The translations under genes and the position numbers were made by a program. The notes beneath the pieces were generated by a model. That model was not told where the DNA came from and did not search any database. It was given only the letters and a program-made list of their open reading frames with translations. Source: Sipunculus nudus (Eukaryota; Annelida; Sipuncula; Golfingiida; Sipunculidae). Taken from it: a stretch of DNA of 64,000 nt. This document shows, piece by piece, positions 36,951 to 49,651 of this stretch. Numbering within the stretch: position 1 is the stretch's first letter; the number at the start of each line of letters is the position of its first letter. The stretch is taken from NCBI GenBank assembly GCA_026874595.1, contig CM049307.1, forward strand, positions 36,746,862 to 36,810,861, read 5' to 3'.

Positions 36951-39900
36951 CTGCATGGTACCAAGATAATGTATGATACTCATATTTGGATTTTTTTGCT
37001 AAAATCTGACAGGTTACATTTCATCTCATGTAATAAAATCTCATGTAAGTATCCTGTACCCCCATCCCTGCCCCCTTACTGTATACCCATTTATAAAGCA
37101 AACTTGTATTAAGTTTACATGAACACATTTGTACTGTAACTGAGATACAGCATTTTCAAGTTAATCTTGGAATAAAATGCATGCAAGTTCACAAAATATA
37201 ATAGCAATATGAGTCAAGTGGTTCCAGATTAGTTTAAATATGAACTTAAGCTGTAAAGTCCAGGTAAAATATTAACTTTTCCTCATCACAACTACAGGGG
37301 ACGGGGGGGGGGGGGGGGGGGGGCATTACCAGAATGATGATAGTTTGCAAGTCTGAATTTCTGCAAGATGCTGCCAGTCAATACAACATTGGTAGGAGAA
37401 AAATATAAATTTTTTCCATATATATGCAGATCCAATGATTTATTTATGAAGTGCATACTGGTAGTGATATATATTAAACTGCTTTCATGTGCAGGTGTAT
37501 CGAGCATGAACTATGAGACCTTCCAAGTACAACTCTAGGAATTTCTAGGGGCCCCATATTTGTCCCTTCTCCTTAAAAATTTTCATATGGATTGCCCCAT
37601 AAGCTATGAAACAGGGAAAACATGATTCCCTTTTATGAATAGAGCCCCCCCTCCAAGTCTTGGAAAAAAAAACAGAGTTATTTGTTAAGACTTCCAATGT
37701 ACAGACAGATATCACTCAGTCAAATACAAAATATACAATAGCTACAGAGAATCTGTTTATTCATCATATAAACATAACAGTTATGAACATATTGAGCATG
37801 TGGTTCAAATTAAATGCGAAGCTTTTTAAAGCTGGAAACAAAAGGTATACATTACACTTCACACATACATGTACCATGGCTGGTATGTTGTGTGAACAAT
37901 CCCAAAGTCAGACAAACTATGAGGGTTTAAGGTCCAGACCCCTGGTTTCACCAGATACACACAAGTGTTGAAATTAAAGCTTTCAGTATATCAAATGACA
38001 GATATGACATAATTACCCTGCAAGTCTTTTCAATTAGCCAGCTGTCTCTGTCATCATATTCACTTAAATAGAGAACATTTTTTTGAACAAATTAATATTG
38101 CAGTACTTTATTGAGTTACTCATACATGCTAACCTCTTTTTACTCCTTTTTTCATCGTAATGCAAATCAAGTGAAATGAACCTAATTAAAATAAATACAT
38201 ACTCAATGACAATACATCAATCACAAAAGTCTGCGTGTATATAATCCTAACATAAAGTGACCTAACCTTAGCTTGTTACGCTAGACTGGCCAAGTTGGTA
38301 AGCACTAAATTAACAGCTCTCAGTCAATGAACTAGTAATATTATAGAATTTGCCTTAAGACTGGAGTAAATTGCCTGTATACAACACGTTAAATCAAACA
38401 CAGCTCCAGGCAAACCAACTGTTAAAATGGACGATGAGATGGTAGATAGCGCCACCTGTCCCTGCCTAGCTGAACTGAGATCATATTACTTTGATGTTGG
38501 CGATATTTGGGTCTTTCCTTGGATTTCCTCGCAAAAAAAAACATAGTCATTGCTAGCTTTTTTCCAAAGAGTGAAATACTTTTATGCAAATGAGTGGGAA
38601 TTGTCCACTCCCTCAACAGCCTTGTTACAAGTATGAAAATATCAGAAACTAAATGTAATCAGACGATGGTCCTCAGAGGGCCCCGCAGAGTGAATTGGTG
38701 TAGAGTGAAACTTGTCCAATCATCCCTGTGAAATGCAGAAAGATGAAACATTTTCTTAGAAATACGATTTTGGCTCTGGTGGCCATATTGAATTTTTGGC
38801 AGGTTTGAAATTCAATAGGAAGGAGCTCTCCTAGGCACCAATCGTCCCTGTGGATTTGAGAAAGATCCATCGTATTCTCTTTGGGATGTCGTGCACAAAA
38901 GAAAGCGTCACTGACAGATGGACAACACAGTGATCAGTATAGGACATACTTTTTCAAAGCGGGGCCCTAATTAATCAACTTCACTTGACAGGCCATTAAT
39001 TTGAGCAACTAAAAAAAGTTTCCTTTTTTATAAGTATGCAACATCTTTCAAGGTACTGAATTACGTTTGATTTTACATATTTCATAGTTAATGTCAAATT
39101 AACTCATGGCCTTACTGGTCTATTGTAACTTCTGTCATTGTATAGAAATGAACCATGAGTGGGTTCTTACACCTCCTTGTCTCTGTTCACATATGTATCT
39201 GCTCATGAATTTGCAGGATTTTCTAACATCACTGGGTTTACAATTTATGATATCTAGAAAGAGCCCCTGTCCAATGACAGCAAACATACTTGTTTTGATT
39301 TTAGACACTTTGTGTCATTAATCTACCTCATAGAAAACAAAAATATGGCACTTCCAACATAAATGGAAACATACACTGCTCACTGTAGTATATTTAACAA
39401 ATAATACAGATTCTTAAACTTGGTGCTGAACCATCCCTTCTGCCAACCATTTGTTAAGAACTTTTCCCTTTTAGTTTTATTATCTGGAAGACTTCGTACT
39501 GTTATAAGGATAATATTCAGATGTTGAGAACTTCCTACTCAATGTCTCTGACACCAGCACGTTCACCTGGATTTTCCAATTTCCCCCCAACTGTTAGTTA
39601 TTTCTACTCATCATTCTGAAGACTGGTATTCAATAAGTTATTCTTCAGGAAATGGGTAGGATTTTTTCATTAGTTTTATCTGGTTTCTCACAGGTATGTT
39701 ACCCATGCCATGTCATGCATGTAAATTTACATAATAATTTATGGTAACCTTTATTATTTAATTAATGTATGTAATGGTTCTTAAAACAGTTCACATGATT
39801 CTTTATAAATAAAGGCTTTGTGACTGGATGTGGAAGACAGGTTCCTGCTTTATGTGATTGTATCAATTATTACACTGAAGTTTTCTTGTGGAATTTTCTC

Positions 39901-40593
39901 CAGACTAATGTTAACCTGATTATTGCACATGAATCCTTTAACCAGTCACTACTAGGGATGAAGATCCTGTTAGAGAGGACCCGATCCTTACACACATTGT
40001 CATCTAGATGCATGATCCTTCAATAGGGCCTGCTAATCACTCAACCAAACACTGATTCTAGTCATTCTACAAACACATCATAAACAGGTACAGAGTTGCA
40101 TATGGTCCATACTCTGCTAATATTTGAATCAAAACTTGTCATAAAATGTCACCAGTTTGTTTAACAATTAACCGACAGTTTGATTGACACCAGAAAGCTG
40201 AACACAGCATATCATAACCATCAATATCTATCAGGTGTACTGTAAAAATACCCATGTTAGACAAACTGATCTTCTGAAATCTCTTCTCTTCCATGTCTGT
40301 ATGACATGACTGAATGTTTCTATGTTATCATTCATGTTGTTACAAGCATCACTATTCAATAAATGTGTTCACTATCCAGCACAAACAGGGTTTTTCAAGA
40401 AGTAATGTTCAAGATCACCAAACTAAATAAATGCTTGCTATAAAGATTACATCCTTTGTGTAATAAAAACTGAATGCGTTGCAGTTGAGGATGCTTTGTT
40501 TCATGCAAATAAAAGGATATCTGTAAAGTCTTTGTGCAAAGTAATGAAAGCAAACATTTTCTTGAACACTCAATCTGCATAAGGTCATGGTCG
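36951..40593. other. Intergenic, TMEM11 3' side
   Basis: Holds the possible MITE at 38677, a G-run at 37302, and the likely TMEM11 3' UTR (about 39750-40593). No other gene seen. Confidence 0.45.
38677..38968. mobile_element. Possible hAT-like MITE
   Basis: Perfect 10-bp inverted ends AGGGCCCCGC / GCGGGGCCCT bound 292 bp. No convincing target-site duplication is visible, so the class is tentative. Confidence 0.4.
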
Positions 40594-41104
40594 TCATTGT
40601 TTACACCACATATATATTTTCCAACTACAATATGAGGCAGCTAAAAGTGATATAGACGTGTGGAGTATTTTCCTGTAGAAATCGTCTTTCCTTACTAGAA
40701 CGATGGGCGAGCTGGACGACAAAGAATCAAGTGGTAGACTTTGAAGTTTACGAGAGTCACTCTCAACCTGGTACTTGCAGCATGGGTCAAACTGCCAGGA
40801 CACGGTGTACACGCCAGTGCATACAACACTTATAAATCCCATCGGGAAATACACATGACCTTTTTCTGGCCAAGCAATGCCAGTGACCAAGCTGCCAAGA
40901 CCAGACAAAACAGCTGTTTTGTGTAAGCAGTTACCCACTGAGATCCATCGAGCAGTTTCGTCGCCAAGTTTGACGGGTTCAATTATTATTGTCTGGACCT
41001 CTGACTCCAGCGCCCTCTCCAATTCATTCTCGAAATCCTCTGAGGAGCTGTCATTCTCGTATATTTCTCTGATAACAGCATACTCAGCTGGTTCACTAGT
41101 GGGC
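40594..41104 (-). CDS. TMEM11: TMEM11-like exon 2
   Basis: It encodes 169 residues from PTSEPAEYAV to KIYMWCKQ, then TGA. The acceptor is TTACTTTCAG|GCCC. An AATAAA on the minus strand near 39757-39752 could serve polyadenylation, which would make a 3' UTR of about 0.85 kb (inference). Confidence 0.95.
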
Positions 41105-42299
41105 CTGAAAGTAAATAAAAATAAAATCAAATGAAAGACAAAATCCTGAAATCTGCTATATGGCTAAAAAAGGTTAGATTTAGAAACCTGCAGATATGTA
41201 TTGATTAAATGTAAGTTATTAGGATCATTTCAAACACTTTTGACTTGTTATTAAAAAAAATAATATTAGTTTAATATATCATTTTGCGATACAGTGCCAT
41301 CATGAATTTTGTTGAAATCACATTTGTAACTGACCAACTTCAACCAAAGATTGCAATTCAGAACACGTGTCCTGTGATAAAACAGGACCCTTCATTTGCA
41401 AATACACAAAGTCAAAGATGATTACATTGGACTGAATATTTATTGTAATTTGCATGCGCAGATGACTTGTCTCCCTTAATAATGACAGTTTATTTGGGTG
41501 TGGTGGTCTCCAGATCTTTTTTGTTCTATAATCAAATTTGTTTGTAGCCAGTACTGAACATTTTTTGTGCAAATATGCATATGTTCTTGAGATAATACAG
41601 ATCCCTAGGAATTATGTCGTTTCTTTATTATCACACACTCCACACACTCAGGGCTTATGAAAATTCATTGAAATGGAAGTCTAAAGGTACTTACCAGTAC
41701 ATTACCTGTAGCTGGTGTATCTATGATTATGAAACAGGGGTCCTAGTGCAAGCAGTATTTTTATAACCATTTTATTTGACCTATCATTCTCTGGAAAATC
41801 ATGCTCTCTAAAAAGAATGTTTCCAGTTTTGTTTACAAGGTAAGTGAATTTTAAGCCACCTGAATGGCTACCTTCAAGACTACTGAATATATAATTTACC
41901 ATTACATACATACACTATTAAACATATATATATATATTTGTTCCTATGCAGCTGTTTATGTTGACTAATGTTTACTTTGTTTATTTATTATTTTTATAAA
42001 TAATAATTTGCTATACCTTGAAAATAATTGCATGATTCTGTTTTTCATGTGAAGTATATTTCTTGGACCTGGAACCCAAGGGTTTGGGTAGGGATACTCC
42101 TTGTCTGAAGGTTCTATAAATTCATTGCTTTTACTCCAGGAAAGGGTTAAGTTTTTGGTAAATCTAGTTTGGCTGCCAAAATGTATGGACATGGTAAAAT
42201 GTGGCTCTGACCCATTACTGACAGACAATACCAAAACACCCACCGACAGGAACATGCTACTGAGCACATAAGAAAAAGAATCTATATATATAATATATA

Positions 42300-42337
<38 letters not shown>

Positions 42338-43128
42338 TATATTGTTACAGGTGCCCTTTTTATTGTGTGCAGCGGTCTTGCATGTGTTTCTTTTGTTGTG
42401 TGCAGGGGTGCTCCAAGCGTTGTTGACATTTAGTTCGTGTCTATGCGTAGCACATGTTGTAGCAGCCTCACCTGGCTGGATGTTGCAGGCTCGGTTTAAT
42501 CCGTCTGTTTATTATGTTAGGTTCTTTAGATTGTTCGAGAAATGGAAGGTTCTCAGCTGGAGGTGAGAAGTTATAAAAAAGGGGCTGTGTTTTAGAGCCA
42601 GGAGGTGAGAGAATATTCAAGCGGACACAGAAGCGTGTATGTCAGTTTGTGGGACCTATTTCAATAAGTGTAGCAATTATAGATTTTCTTCACATTTTCT
42701 TCTGGATTTTTGACAAATCTTATTTGGTCTTCAGTTTACTTTCGGGATTGTTAGAAGAGCTTTACATTGGACTGTTATTCTCCGAGAGAATTTTTGTGGA
42801 CTGTTCGTCCAGCTTATACATTTTAAAGAACTTGTCGCTGTGACAGTGGTGGTATCCAGGTACTGTGCACTTTGTTTATTAGGCTGTGTGATTATATTGA
42901 TTTGCTGTTATACTGTTGTTGTACAGTGTAATTGTATTGATTTAGTGTTTTGTAATGTTAGGGTTGTTTTAAGAATCAATTATAGTTATTTGTTAACAAA
43001 AAACCACTGGAATCTTTATTCATTCCCCTAGACATTTCACGCTAGTGTTACAGAATCTGATTTTTTTTGTCTCCTTGACAAAATTTATGTTCATCACACA
43101 TACGTGATCTGTTGATTTAAGGTTCTGT

Positions 43129-43216
<88 letters not shown>

Positions 43217-45382
43217 CGTAAATAACACCTTTCTGCCTGTCTTAGACAGGCAAACAAGCATGGAAAGGCAATTTTTCATTTTGTACTAATCTGATGGTCC
43301 ACACATCACAAATGATAATAATACACAAAAACAAAACTTAAACTTAAAAACCTCCAGCTACCCTGGTATGCTGTTATGGCTTTGCAGTGCTGATGAAATA
43401 ATAGAACTCCATGATGTGCAAAGCAGCAGAGCAATAATAGAGCCAAGTAACGGTCTAAACCCAAGCAGCATTCTTACCCCATAAGGAAATACATTATTAG
43501 CCAATTTTTTATGTTACACCAGCCTATATTCAATTACAAGGTACAAAACAAAAGGATTGCTTGGTGTCACCATAAGGAAGCTACAATATTAACAACACAG
43601 GGTTACTGTTCTGCAGAAATGTCAAAACGGGAATGACTGACTGAAAGTGGAAAGTCAAAATTACCATATTGAAAAAATTCCCTTGGTAAGATGAATACAT
43701 GATATTTTGATAAAGAAATTATGTATTCTTAATTATGCTTTTAGATATGAAGCAGTTACAGGCTATTTTTAACAAAAAATAAATTGATAAAAAAATCAAA
43801 AATTTTTATCATTAAAATTTATTAAGTGAAGTAGAAAAAGATGATAATTGTAAAAATATTAGGAGATATCTGTACGTGTTTAAGATGGTGTTATAATTAA
43901 AAGGACACTTGTTTGCTAGAAGGGAGGTATATCATGTGTTGTAAAAATTAAAATTTGCTTTGAATTGTAATATCTTCAAACTAACAACACAGTTGTCATT
44001 CAATAGATAGATGTGATAAGAGGTTATTCTGTGGATTCCAAAATGTGCATACATTCATCAGTGATCAAAGGAACTAATATCTGAATATAGATTTTAAAGC
44101 TTAAATGAAGCAAGGTAGTTTGACAATACTCAGAACTTGCATGGGTACTGAGGGGTATAGATGCACAGAGAGGCAGTTCTGGCTGGCCTGTTTTATCAAT
44201 AAAACTTGATCTCAGACTCTGGTGACTGTGGAAGGTATCACGTCTCCAAACACATTGGAGATATTTAAGGATCTAATTAATAACAAATGAGCACAAAGGT
44301 AGGGAAAACTATTAACAGGTTTAAAGTATCTCATTAATGACAACACAACCCATGAACAATTTAAAAGACATCAGTGTTTTTTTTTCATGCTGCATGTTGG
44401 CTGGAAAAACCAGTATATATCAGCATTAAATTTTGATAAATTCAAATATTTCTGTGTTAAAATCTACTATTTATATGTGTGAGTGTGTGTGAGGTGTATG
44501 AAGGGATGCTCCTCCCTTCTGAGTTCAGACTCAAATGGACCCCCCCCCCCCCCCCCCCCCCGAGATTCCATAACCAATGGAAGGTTTAACAAAATTGGTC
44601 AATTGATCCTTCAGTACTATAATGTAGCAAACTAGGGTGTAGGGGTATTTACAACATGTATCTGAAGTCAGAAGTTGGCAAACTGCTCGTTGATTCTTGA
44701 GGACTGCATGGTGACATTAGGATTGACATATCCAGCTCACTCTTGCCCCCAGTGTGCCCCATAGGAGGGGTGCCTGCCCACCTCCCCCCTATTAAAGATT
44801 GTAACCATGACAACTGATATTTATCAGAGTGGCTAATACATATATATGACAAGCACATTGGTATTAATATTAAACTATAATACAACATATTTATTGTCAC
44901 TATGGTTAAGTGACCATATTGTGTTTTTTACTTTTGAGTTTATTTGAATTATGAATATGATGCCCCAAAGCCAGGGTCAGATGCTAAATTAGCATGTTCA
45001 TGCACCAAACACGTGATCACAGACACTGTTAACCCTATAAAAATGTGAATCAACAATATGACATTCATCGTATTTATATATTTAGCAATGCCCCGTGACT
45101 GCCAAGATAAAAACCCCGTCTATTCCACTATTTATCAGTGTATATGTGGTCCGTGAGAGTAGTCATGACAGCGACAAATCAAAACGATGTTTCAATGACA
45201 ATGAATGAAAGAATGAACAAACGGGTTATCCACAGGCGGGCAAGAAGTGAACAAACTTGCCAGTTCAAACAAACAATCTGTACTCTTATATTACAACAAT
45301 CAACATATTTCGCTGTTAATAATATGTGCGAACTTGGCGCAAGAACTTTAATAATTTTCAATTCTTACCGCTCTGCGGTCAT
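40594..45382 (-). CDS. TMEM11: TMEM11-like mitochondrial membrane protein, complete
   Basis: Two exons (45382-45369 and 41104-40594) give 174 residues; human TMEM11 has 192. The first exon encodes only MTAE plus two bases of Arg. Recognisable blocks are REIYENDSSSEDFENELERA, IIIEPVKLGDETARWI, VGNCLHKTAVLSG, SWQFDPCCKYQVE and SSSPIVLVRKDD, all diagnostic of TMEM11. Two hydrophobic segments, after KTAVLSG and around FPMGFISVVCTGVYTV, correspond to the family's transmembrane helices. TMEM11 is a nuclear-encoded mitochondrial membrane protein needed for normal cristae/mitochondrial shape. The intron (41105-45368) has a GT donor and TTTCAG acceptor and holds a solo LTR. Confidence 0.95.
42302..42342. 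repeat. AT microsatellite, left part
   Basis: Alternating AT up to the solo LTR; continues right of it at 43133, so probably one tract before the insertion. Confidence 0.85.
42343..43132 (+). mobile_element. Solo LTR inserted in an AT microsatellite
   Basis: It is 790 bp, starts TGTTACAG and ends CTGTAACA, giving 8-bp inverted ends with TG...CA. ATATAT flanks both sides (trivial in this context). A TATA-like TTATAAAAAAGG at about 42570 suggests plus orientation. No internal retroelement genes remain. Lies in the TMEM11 intron. Confidence 0.7.
43133..43215. repeat. AT microsatellite, right part
   Basis: About 83 bases of alternating AT directly after the solo LTR. Confidence 0.95.
43216..45368. 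other. TMEM11 intron, 5' half
   Basis: AT-rich; C22 run at 44540-44561. No coding feature. Confidence 0.5.
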
Positions 45383-45545
45383 TGTGACGCTGCAAGGCCG
45401 CCCGAGAAGACCGTGAGAAATATACCACCAGCTAGAACAGTTTCTCCTACCCAGGGACGGCGTTTCCATCGCATTCACTCCACGTGCTTCCCGCCAACCT
45501 GTCCTTCCCTCGTTCCTTGTTACTTCTTTCGGTTACCAAAGGAGA
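45360..45545 (-). promoter_or_regulatory. Likely TMEM11 promoter / 5' UTR
   Basis: A CpG-containing, GC-richer block surrounds and precedes the first TMEM11 codon. No TATA box is obvious. Confidence 0.4.
45369..45382 (-). CDS. TMEM11: TMEM11-like exon 1 (14-nt coding part)
   Basis: ATG ACC GCA GAG CG is followed by GTAAGA. Phase 2 exactly complements the single G that opens the second exon (giving Arg). It lies in a GC-richer stretch (about 45360-45540) likely to be the promoter and 5' UTR. No other upstream ATG with a compatible donor was seen. Confidence 0.8.
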
Positions 45546-46009
45546 AAAAGTGACCCTGAAATTTAAATTTAAGTGCCAGAAGTGCTTCACAGAACTTAAA
45601 TGCATAAACTGCAGAATTTAATTAAACAACATTGCTTAACTTACCTCTCTTTTCTCGATAGGCCTACATTCATTATTTGGCCAAGAAACTGGCCGGGCAA
45701 AGAAACACATGAATAATATTCCAGAAGCTATATGAAATCAACTTTCTTTATTAAAGGTTAATTGCTTTTTACAGAACAGGTCACTATACACGAGAATGTC
45801 AAATATAATTTAGTTCTGTTAGACCCGCTGGAGCTTCTATATACACAGGAATGCTCTTTCTTAGGCCTACATATACGAGTCCTTTCATTACAGAGAAAAT
45901 GTTACTTTGAGGAATTGAATTTGCTCTTGTATGTTAATTATTCAAAATTGGTCCATCAAAGCAGTATTACCTAATATTATGGGAACTTGAGAAAGACGGA
46001 ACAAAAATC

Positions 46010-46640
46010 AGTGACTCTGATATTCTTATTGGAGAATGGTGTACCAAGTATGACAGTTAAATATGGCTGTGCAATTTGTGCAATAAAGACATAAGCATAT
46101 CATCAATGGGAAAGTTAGCTCCGATTCATCATGACAATTAAGATAGAGGAACATGTCACTGTGTTTAGCACTTACCAAAAAAGTTAGAAGTATGATTTTT
46201 TTTCAAACCTGTAGGGAGTATTCGGCACAAAAGATGATACACAAGAAAAAAAGGGAGAGCAGAAGTCCGTTAAAATTGGGTTTCCTTTGGAGCTGAACAT
46301 GATCTGCCGTTGGCTTTGTCAGAGGACATTAATGAACTTTCTAGGACAATGTTTAGTGATTCTATAAGATTGCTAAAAACGTTTCAAAATCAACTTATTT
46401 GATTTCAAACGGAACAGGTATAGTCATAAGCATAAAAAATTGGTTCACAGGATAAACACAGCAAAATTTTCTATATTTTGATTGATAAAAGTTATAAATT
46501 ATAGGGAAAAAGGTTCCTTCACATATTAGTGAAGTATTTTGATGAAGTGAATGGTAGAGAGAGAACAGAATTCCATAAAGGCATATTGGTGAACACAGGA
46601 ACAGCAAACACTATAGTATACCGTGCATGGTAGCTTCAAA
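46010..46640 (+). pseudogene. Decayed hAT-like transposase, N-terminal part
   Basis: Across frames one reads a BED-type finger (LCNLCNKDISISSMGKLAPI, 46067-46126), INELSRTMFSDS (about 46331-46366) and VKYFDEVNGRE (about 46529-46561), the order seen in BED-finger hAT-type proteins. Stops and shifts break it; the 234-bp array begins right after. Confidence 0.45.
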
Positions 46641-46679
46641 ACAGCATTTGAAGAAGATGAGATACCACCCAGATAGCAT

Positions 46680-47615
46680 GCAAACAAGGGACCCATGTGG
46701 GACCATTATGTACAAACCCATGGGTCCCATATGGGCTAACCCAGTGGGCACCCGTGACTTTTTGCTCCCGGGTCCAATGTTGGCTAGGACGTGGGGCCAA
46801 CATGGGTATACATGTGGGCCCATGGAGGGTACCAGGTGGGGCCTGTATATGGGGCCCACGAATGGCTACCAATGGGCTAAACAGGGGCAGACACAAGGGT
46901 CCTTGGAGGGTTTGTCACTACATGCAAACAAGGGACCCTTGAGGTACATGTCCATGGGCCCCATATGGGCTAACCCCGTGGGCACCCGTGACTTTTTGCT
47001 CCCGGGTCCAATGTTGGCTAGGTCGTGGGGCCAACATGGGTACACATGTGGGCCCATGGAGGGTACCAGGCGGGGTCTGTATATGGGGCCCACGAATGGC
47101 TACCAATGGGCTAAACAGGGGCAGACACATGGGTCCTTGGAGGGTTTGTCACTACATGCAAACAAGGGACCCTTGTGGTACATGTCAATGGGCCCCATAG
47201 GGGCTAACCCCGTGGGCACCCGTGACTTTTTGCTCCCGGGTCCAATGTTGGCTAGGACGTGGGGCCAACATGGGTACACATGTGGGCCCATGGAGGGTAC
47301 CAGGCGGGGTCTGTATATGGGGCCCACGAATGGCTACCAATGGGCTAAACAGGGGAAAACACGTGGGGCCTTGGATGGTTTGTCACTACATGCAAACAAG
47401 GGACCCATGTGGTACATGTCCATGGCCCCATATGGACTAACCCCGTGAGCACCTGTGACTTTTTGCTCCCGGGTCCAATGTTGGCTAGGACTTTGGGCCA
47501 ACATGTGTACACATGTGGGCCCATGGAGGGTAACAGGCGGGGTCTGTATATGGGGCCCAAGAATTGCTACCAATGGGCTAAACAGGAGCAGACACAAGGG
47601 TCCTTGTTGATATAA
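46680..47615. repeat. 234-bp tandem array, four units, rich in CATGGGCCC palindromes
   Basis: TTTTTGCTCCCGGGTCC recurs every 234, 234 and 233 bases (46759, 46993, 47227, 47460). Because 234 is divisible by three, several frames on both strands stay open, including an ATG frame of 273 codons (46627-47448). Treated as repeat, not gene. Confidence 0.9.
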
Positions 47616-47859
47616 ATAAAGTTGGATTAAATCAATACAGGATTATTTAAATTGATTTTTTTAAAATCATATATAAGTGAATTTTTACCAGCCCTAGATA
47701 ATACAATATGTGTTTTGGACAATTTTTCTTTGTTCTTGAAAGCATGAGCATGATTTATTCGTTCAAGAATAATATGTACAAACTTGCCACTTTATCTTAC
47801 ATGAATGGTACAACTGGTCACAAAATCTAACACAAGGCATTCTCCATGGCAAGGATGGT

Positions 47860-48000
47860 GGCGTGCGGTAATCTGTTAGGGGGGCGGAAACAGGGGGACC
47901 TGGACAGGCCACTACAACTCGCTCTCATAGCCACTCGGGATTGAACCCGGGTCACCAGGTGCCAGCACGGAACGGTTACCGTTTTACCACTTTTCTGTTT
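47860..48000 (-). mobile_element. tRNA-derived SINE-like fragment
   Basis: The minus strand has a good B-box GGTTCAATCCC and a weak A-box 50 bases before it, followed by CCGAGTGGCT. No tail or target duplication resolved. Confidence 0.4.
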
Positions 48001-48105
48001 TCACTGTGTAATACAGTGGTGTTCCGATTAATCGATTGATGACTGGTCTTTTTTTCCAAAATTAATTAATCGATTGCATTTTGCATAATCGAGTAATATG
48101 ATTGG

Positions 48106-49457
48106 TTGGGAGTATGAATGGAGGTTTATTTTTTAAATTTAATATTGTTCCTCTTATGTCCTGCATATCTACCTTCGTCATTATGATTTCAGCAAAATGG
48201 ACGTTTCAGACCTGCATTTTTCGGCCTAAGACATAATAAAACTAGGATGTATCAGTCAGGATATTTCGGATATGTTTTCTTTTCTTTTTTTGCCAGGGAT
48301 GATTATTGGGACGGATGAACGCGCAATTTGGCAGCATGGTTTCGGACAAGAACATTTTTAAATGTTTAGCCAAGAAATAAGCAAATCCCGCTGGAATTTT
48401 TTAGATGACTAATTTTTTTGCAAAAAAAATAAATTGTTATGCTAGCTCCTGCCCTTTTTGAGATATCTATGACGCACGACGGACAATGGCACACCATCGC
48501 ATAAGCTGACAGATTTGCTATAAATGCAAACCAAGTTTTTTTTTCAAAGAGTTGAAAGATATAGTTCCACTAGTTCTAATCTGGGCATTCTGCGTCTAGA
48601 CGATGTGTCTAGACGTTTAGACGATGTGTCTAGAGGTGTAGATTTTCTAGACACCAAACAGAGCCAGGTCAGTTGCCATGGTGATGTCTGGACCTAACCT
48701 GGTTGAACTGAGTGACCTCCTGACTTGGCCTGTTGAAACTTGGCATGTCAAATCTGTTTTCAAACACTGAAAGCCTTTTCCAATTGGCTACACTGGCAAA
48801 AGCTGCATTTACCCAATCTATTCTTATAAAACTGACAGAACCCTACCATTGAATAATTCTTGTAAAGTTTAAACCAATCAGCTTAACAGTTTCATCATAA
48901 AACTGCATAGGCTAGAAGAGTCTATAATTACATTTTTGCTTGTAAAAAAGGTCAATGTTAGTGGCGCCACCAATACCTCAATTTAAGATATGACCTATGT
49001 GATAAAACATTTGCATAAAATCTGGTGATGCTAGCTCCAGAAGTTACTGAGATCATTTTCATTTTAGTGTGCGTTTTTGGACAGATGACTAAGTTTAACC
49101 TCCTGTAACTCGGCCAAAAATCTCCGAACTGGAACCATTCGAACAAACTTGAAAGAGATTGTTCCAGGGATAATATCTATTGAATATTGGACAATTTGCT
49201 TGGACAGTTTCGGAGAAGAAGATTTTTAAATCTTTTTTAGCGTTTTCCCTATAAAATCTAAGAAAATACAGTTAGAAAAAAAAATTAAACAAAATCCGAT
49301 AGAGTTTTTCAGGTGACTGATTATTTGCAAAAAAAAAATGATGCTAGCTCCTGCCATTTTTGAGATAGCTATGGTTAACGTACAGACGACGCACGACACA
49401 AGACGCACTTACGCACGACGGCGCATCATCACATAAGCTCGCAGGTTGGCTAAAAAT
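48106..49457 (+). mobile_element. HINE-like family B, 5'-truncated copy
   Basis: It begins inside the family B sequence (GGGAGTATGAATGG, cf. 13508) and ends GCAGGTTGGCTAAAAAT. An internal end-like sequence at about 48505-48530 suggests a composite. Confidence 0.5.
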
Positions 49458-49609
49458 TGAAAATTTTTATTTTCAAATAAACATAAGCTAAATCTGATAA
49501 GTATACATGTATATTGTACTCACTGTGTAAAACATTAATATTTTGGCCTCTTATCGTTAATAATGCAATCATGAAAAAAAAATTATGAGCTTAAGATAAG
49601 TTTGGATAG

Positions 49610-49615
49610 AGGGAG

Positions 49616-49651
<36 letters not shown>

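Noticed and set aside
42649-42843. Hydrophobic open frame inside the solo LTR
   Set aside because: Non-coding LTR sequence; no family resemblance.
43094-43279. Frame with Tyr-Ile repeats
   Set aside because: Translation of the AT microsatellite.
45138-45553. Plus-strand frames over the TMEM11 first exon
   Set aside because: They are antisense to the promoter/first exon and resemble no family.
46627-47448. 273-codon plus-strand open frame
   Set aside because: It is the 234-bp tandem repeat read in a frame that stays open because the unit is a multiple of three; antisense frames are open as well.
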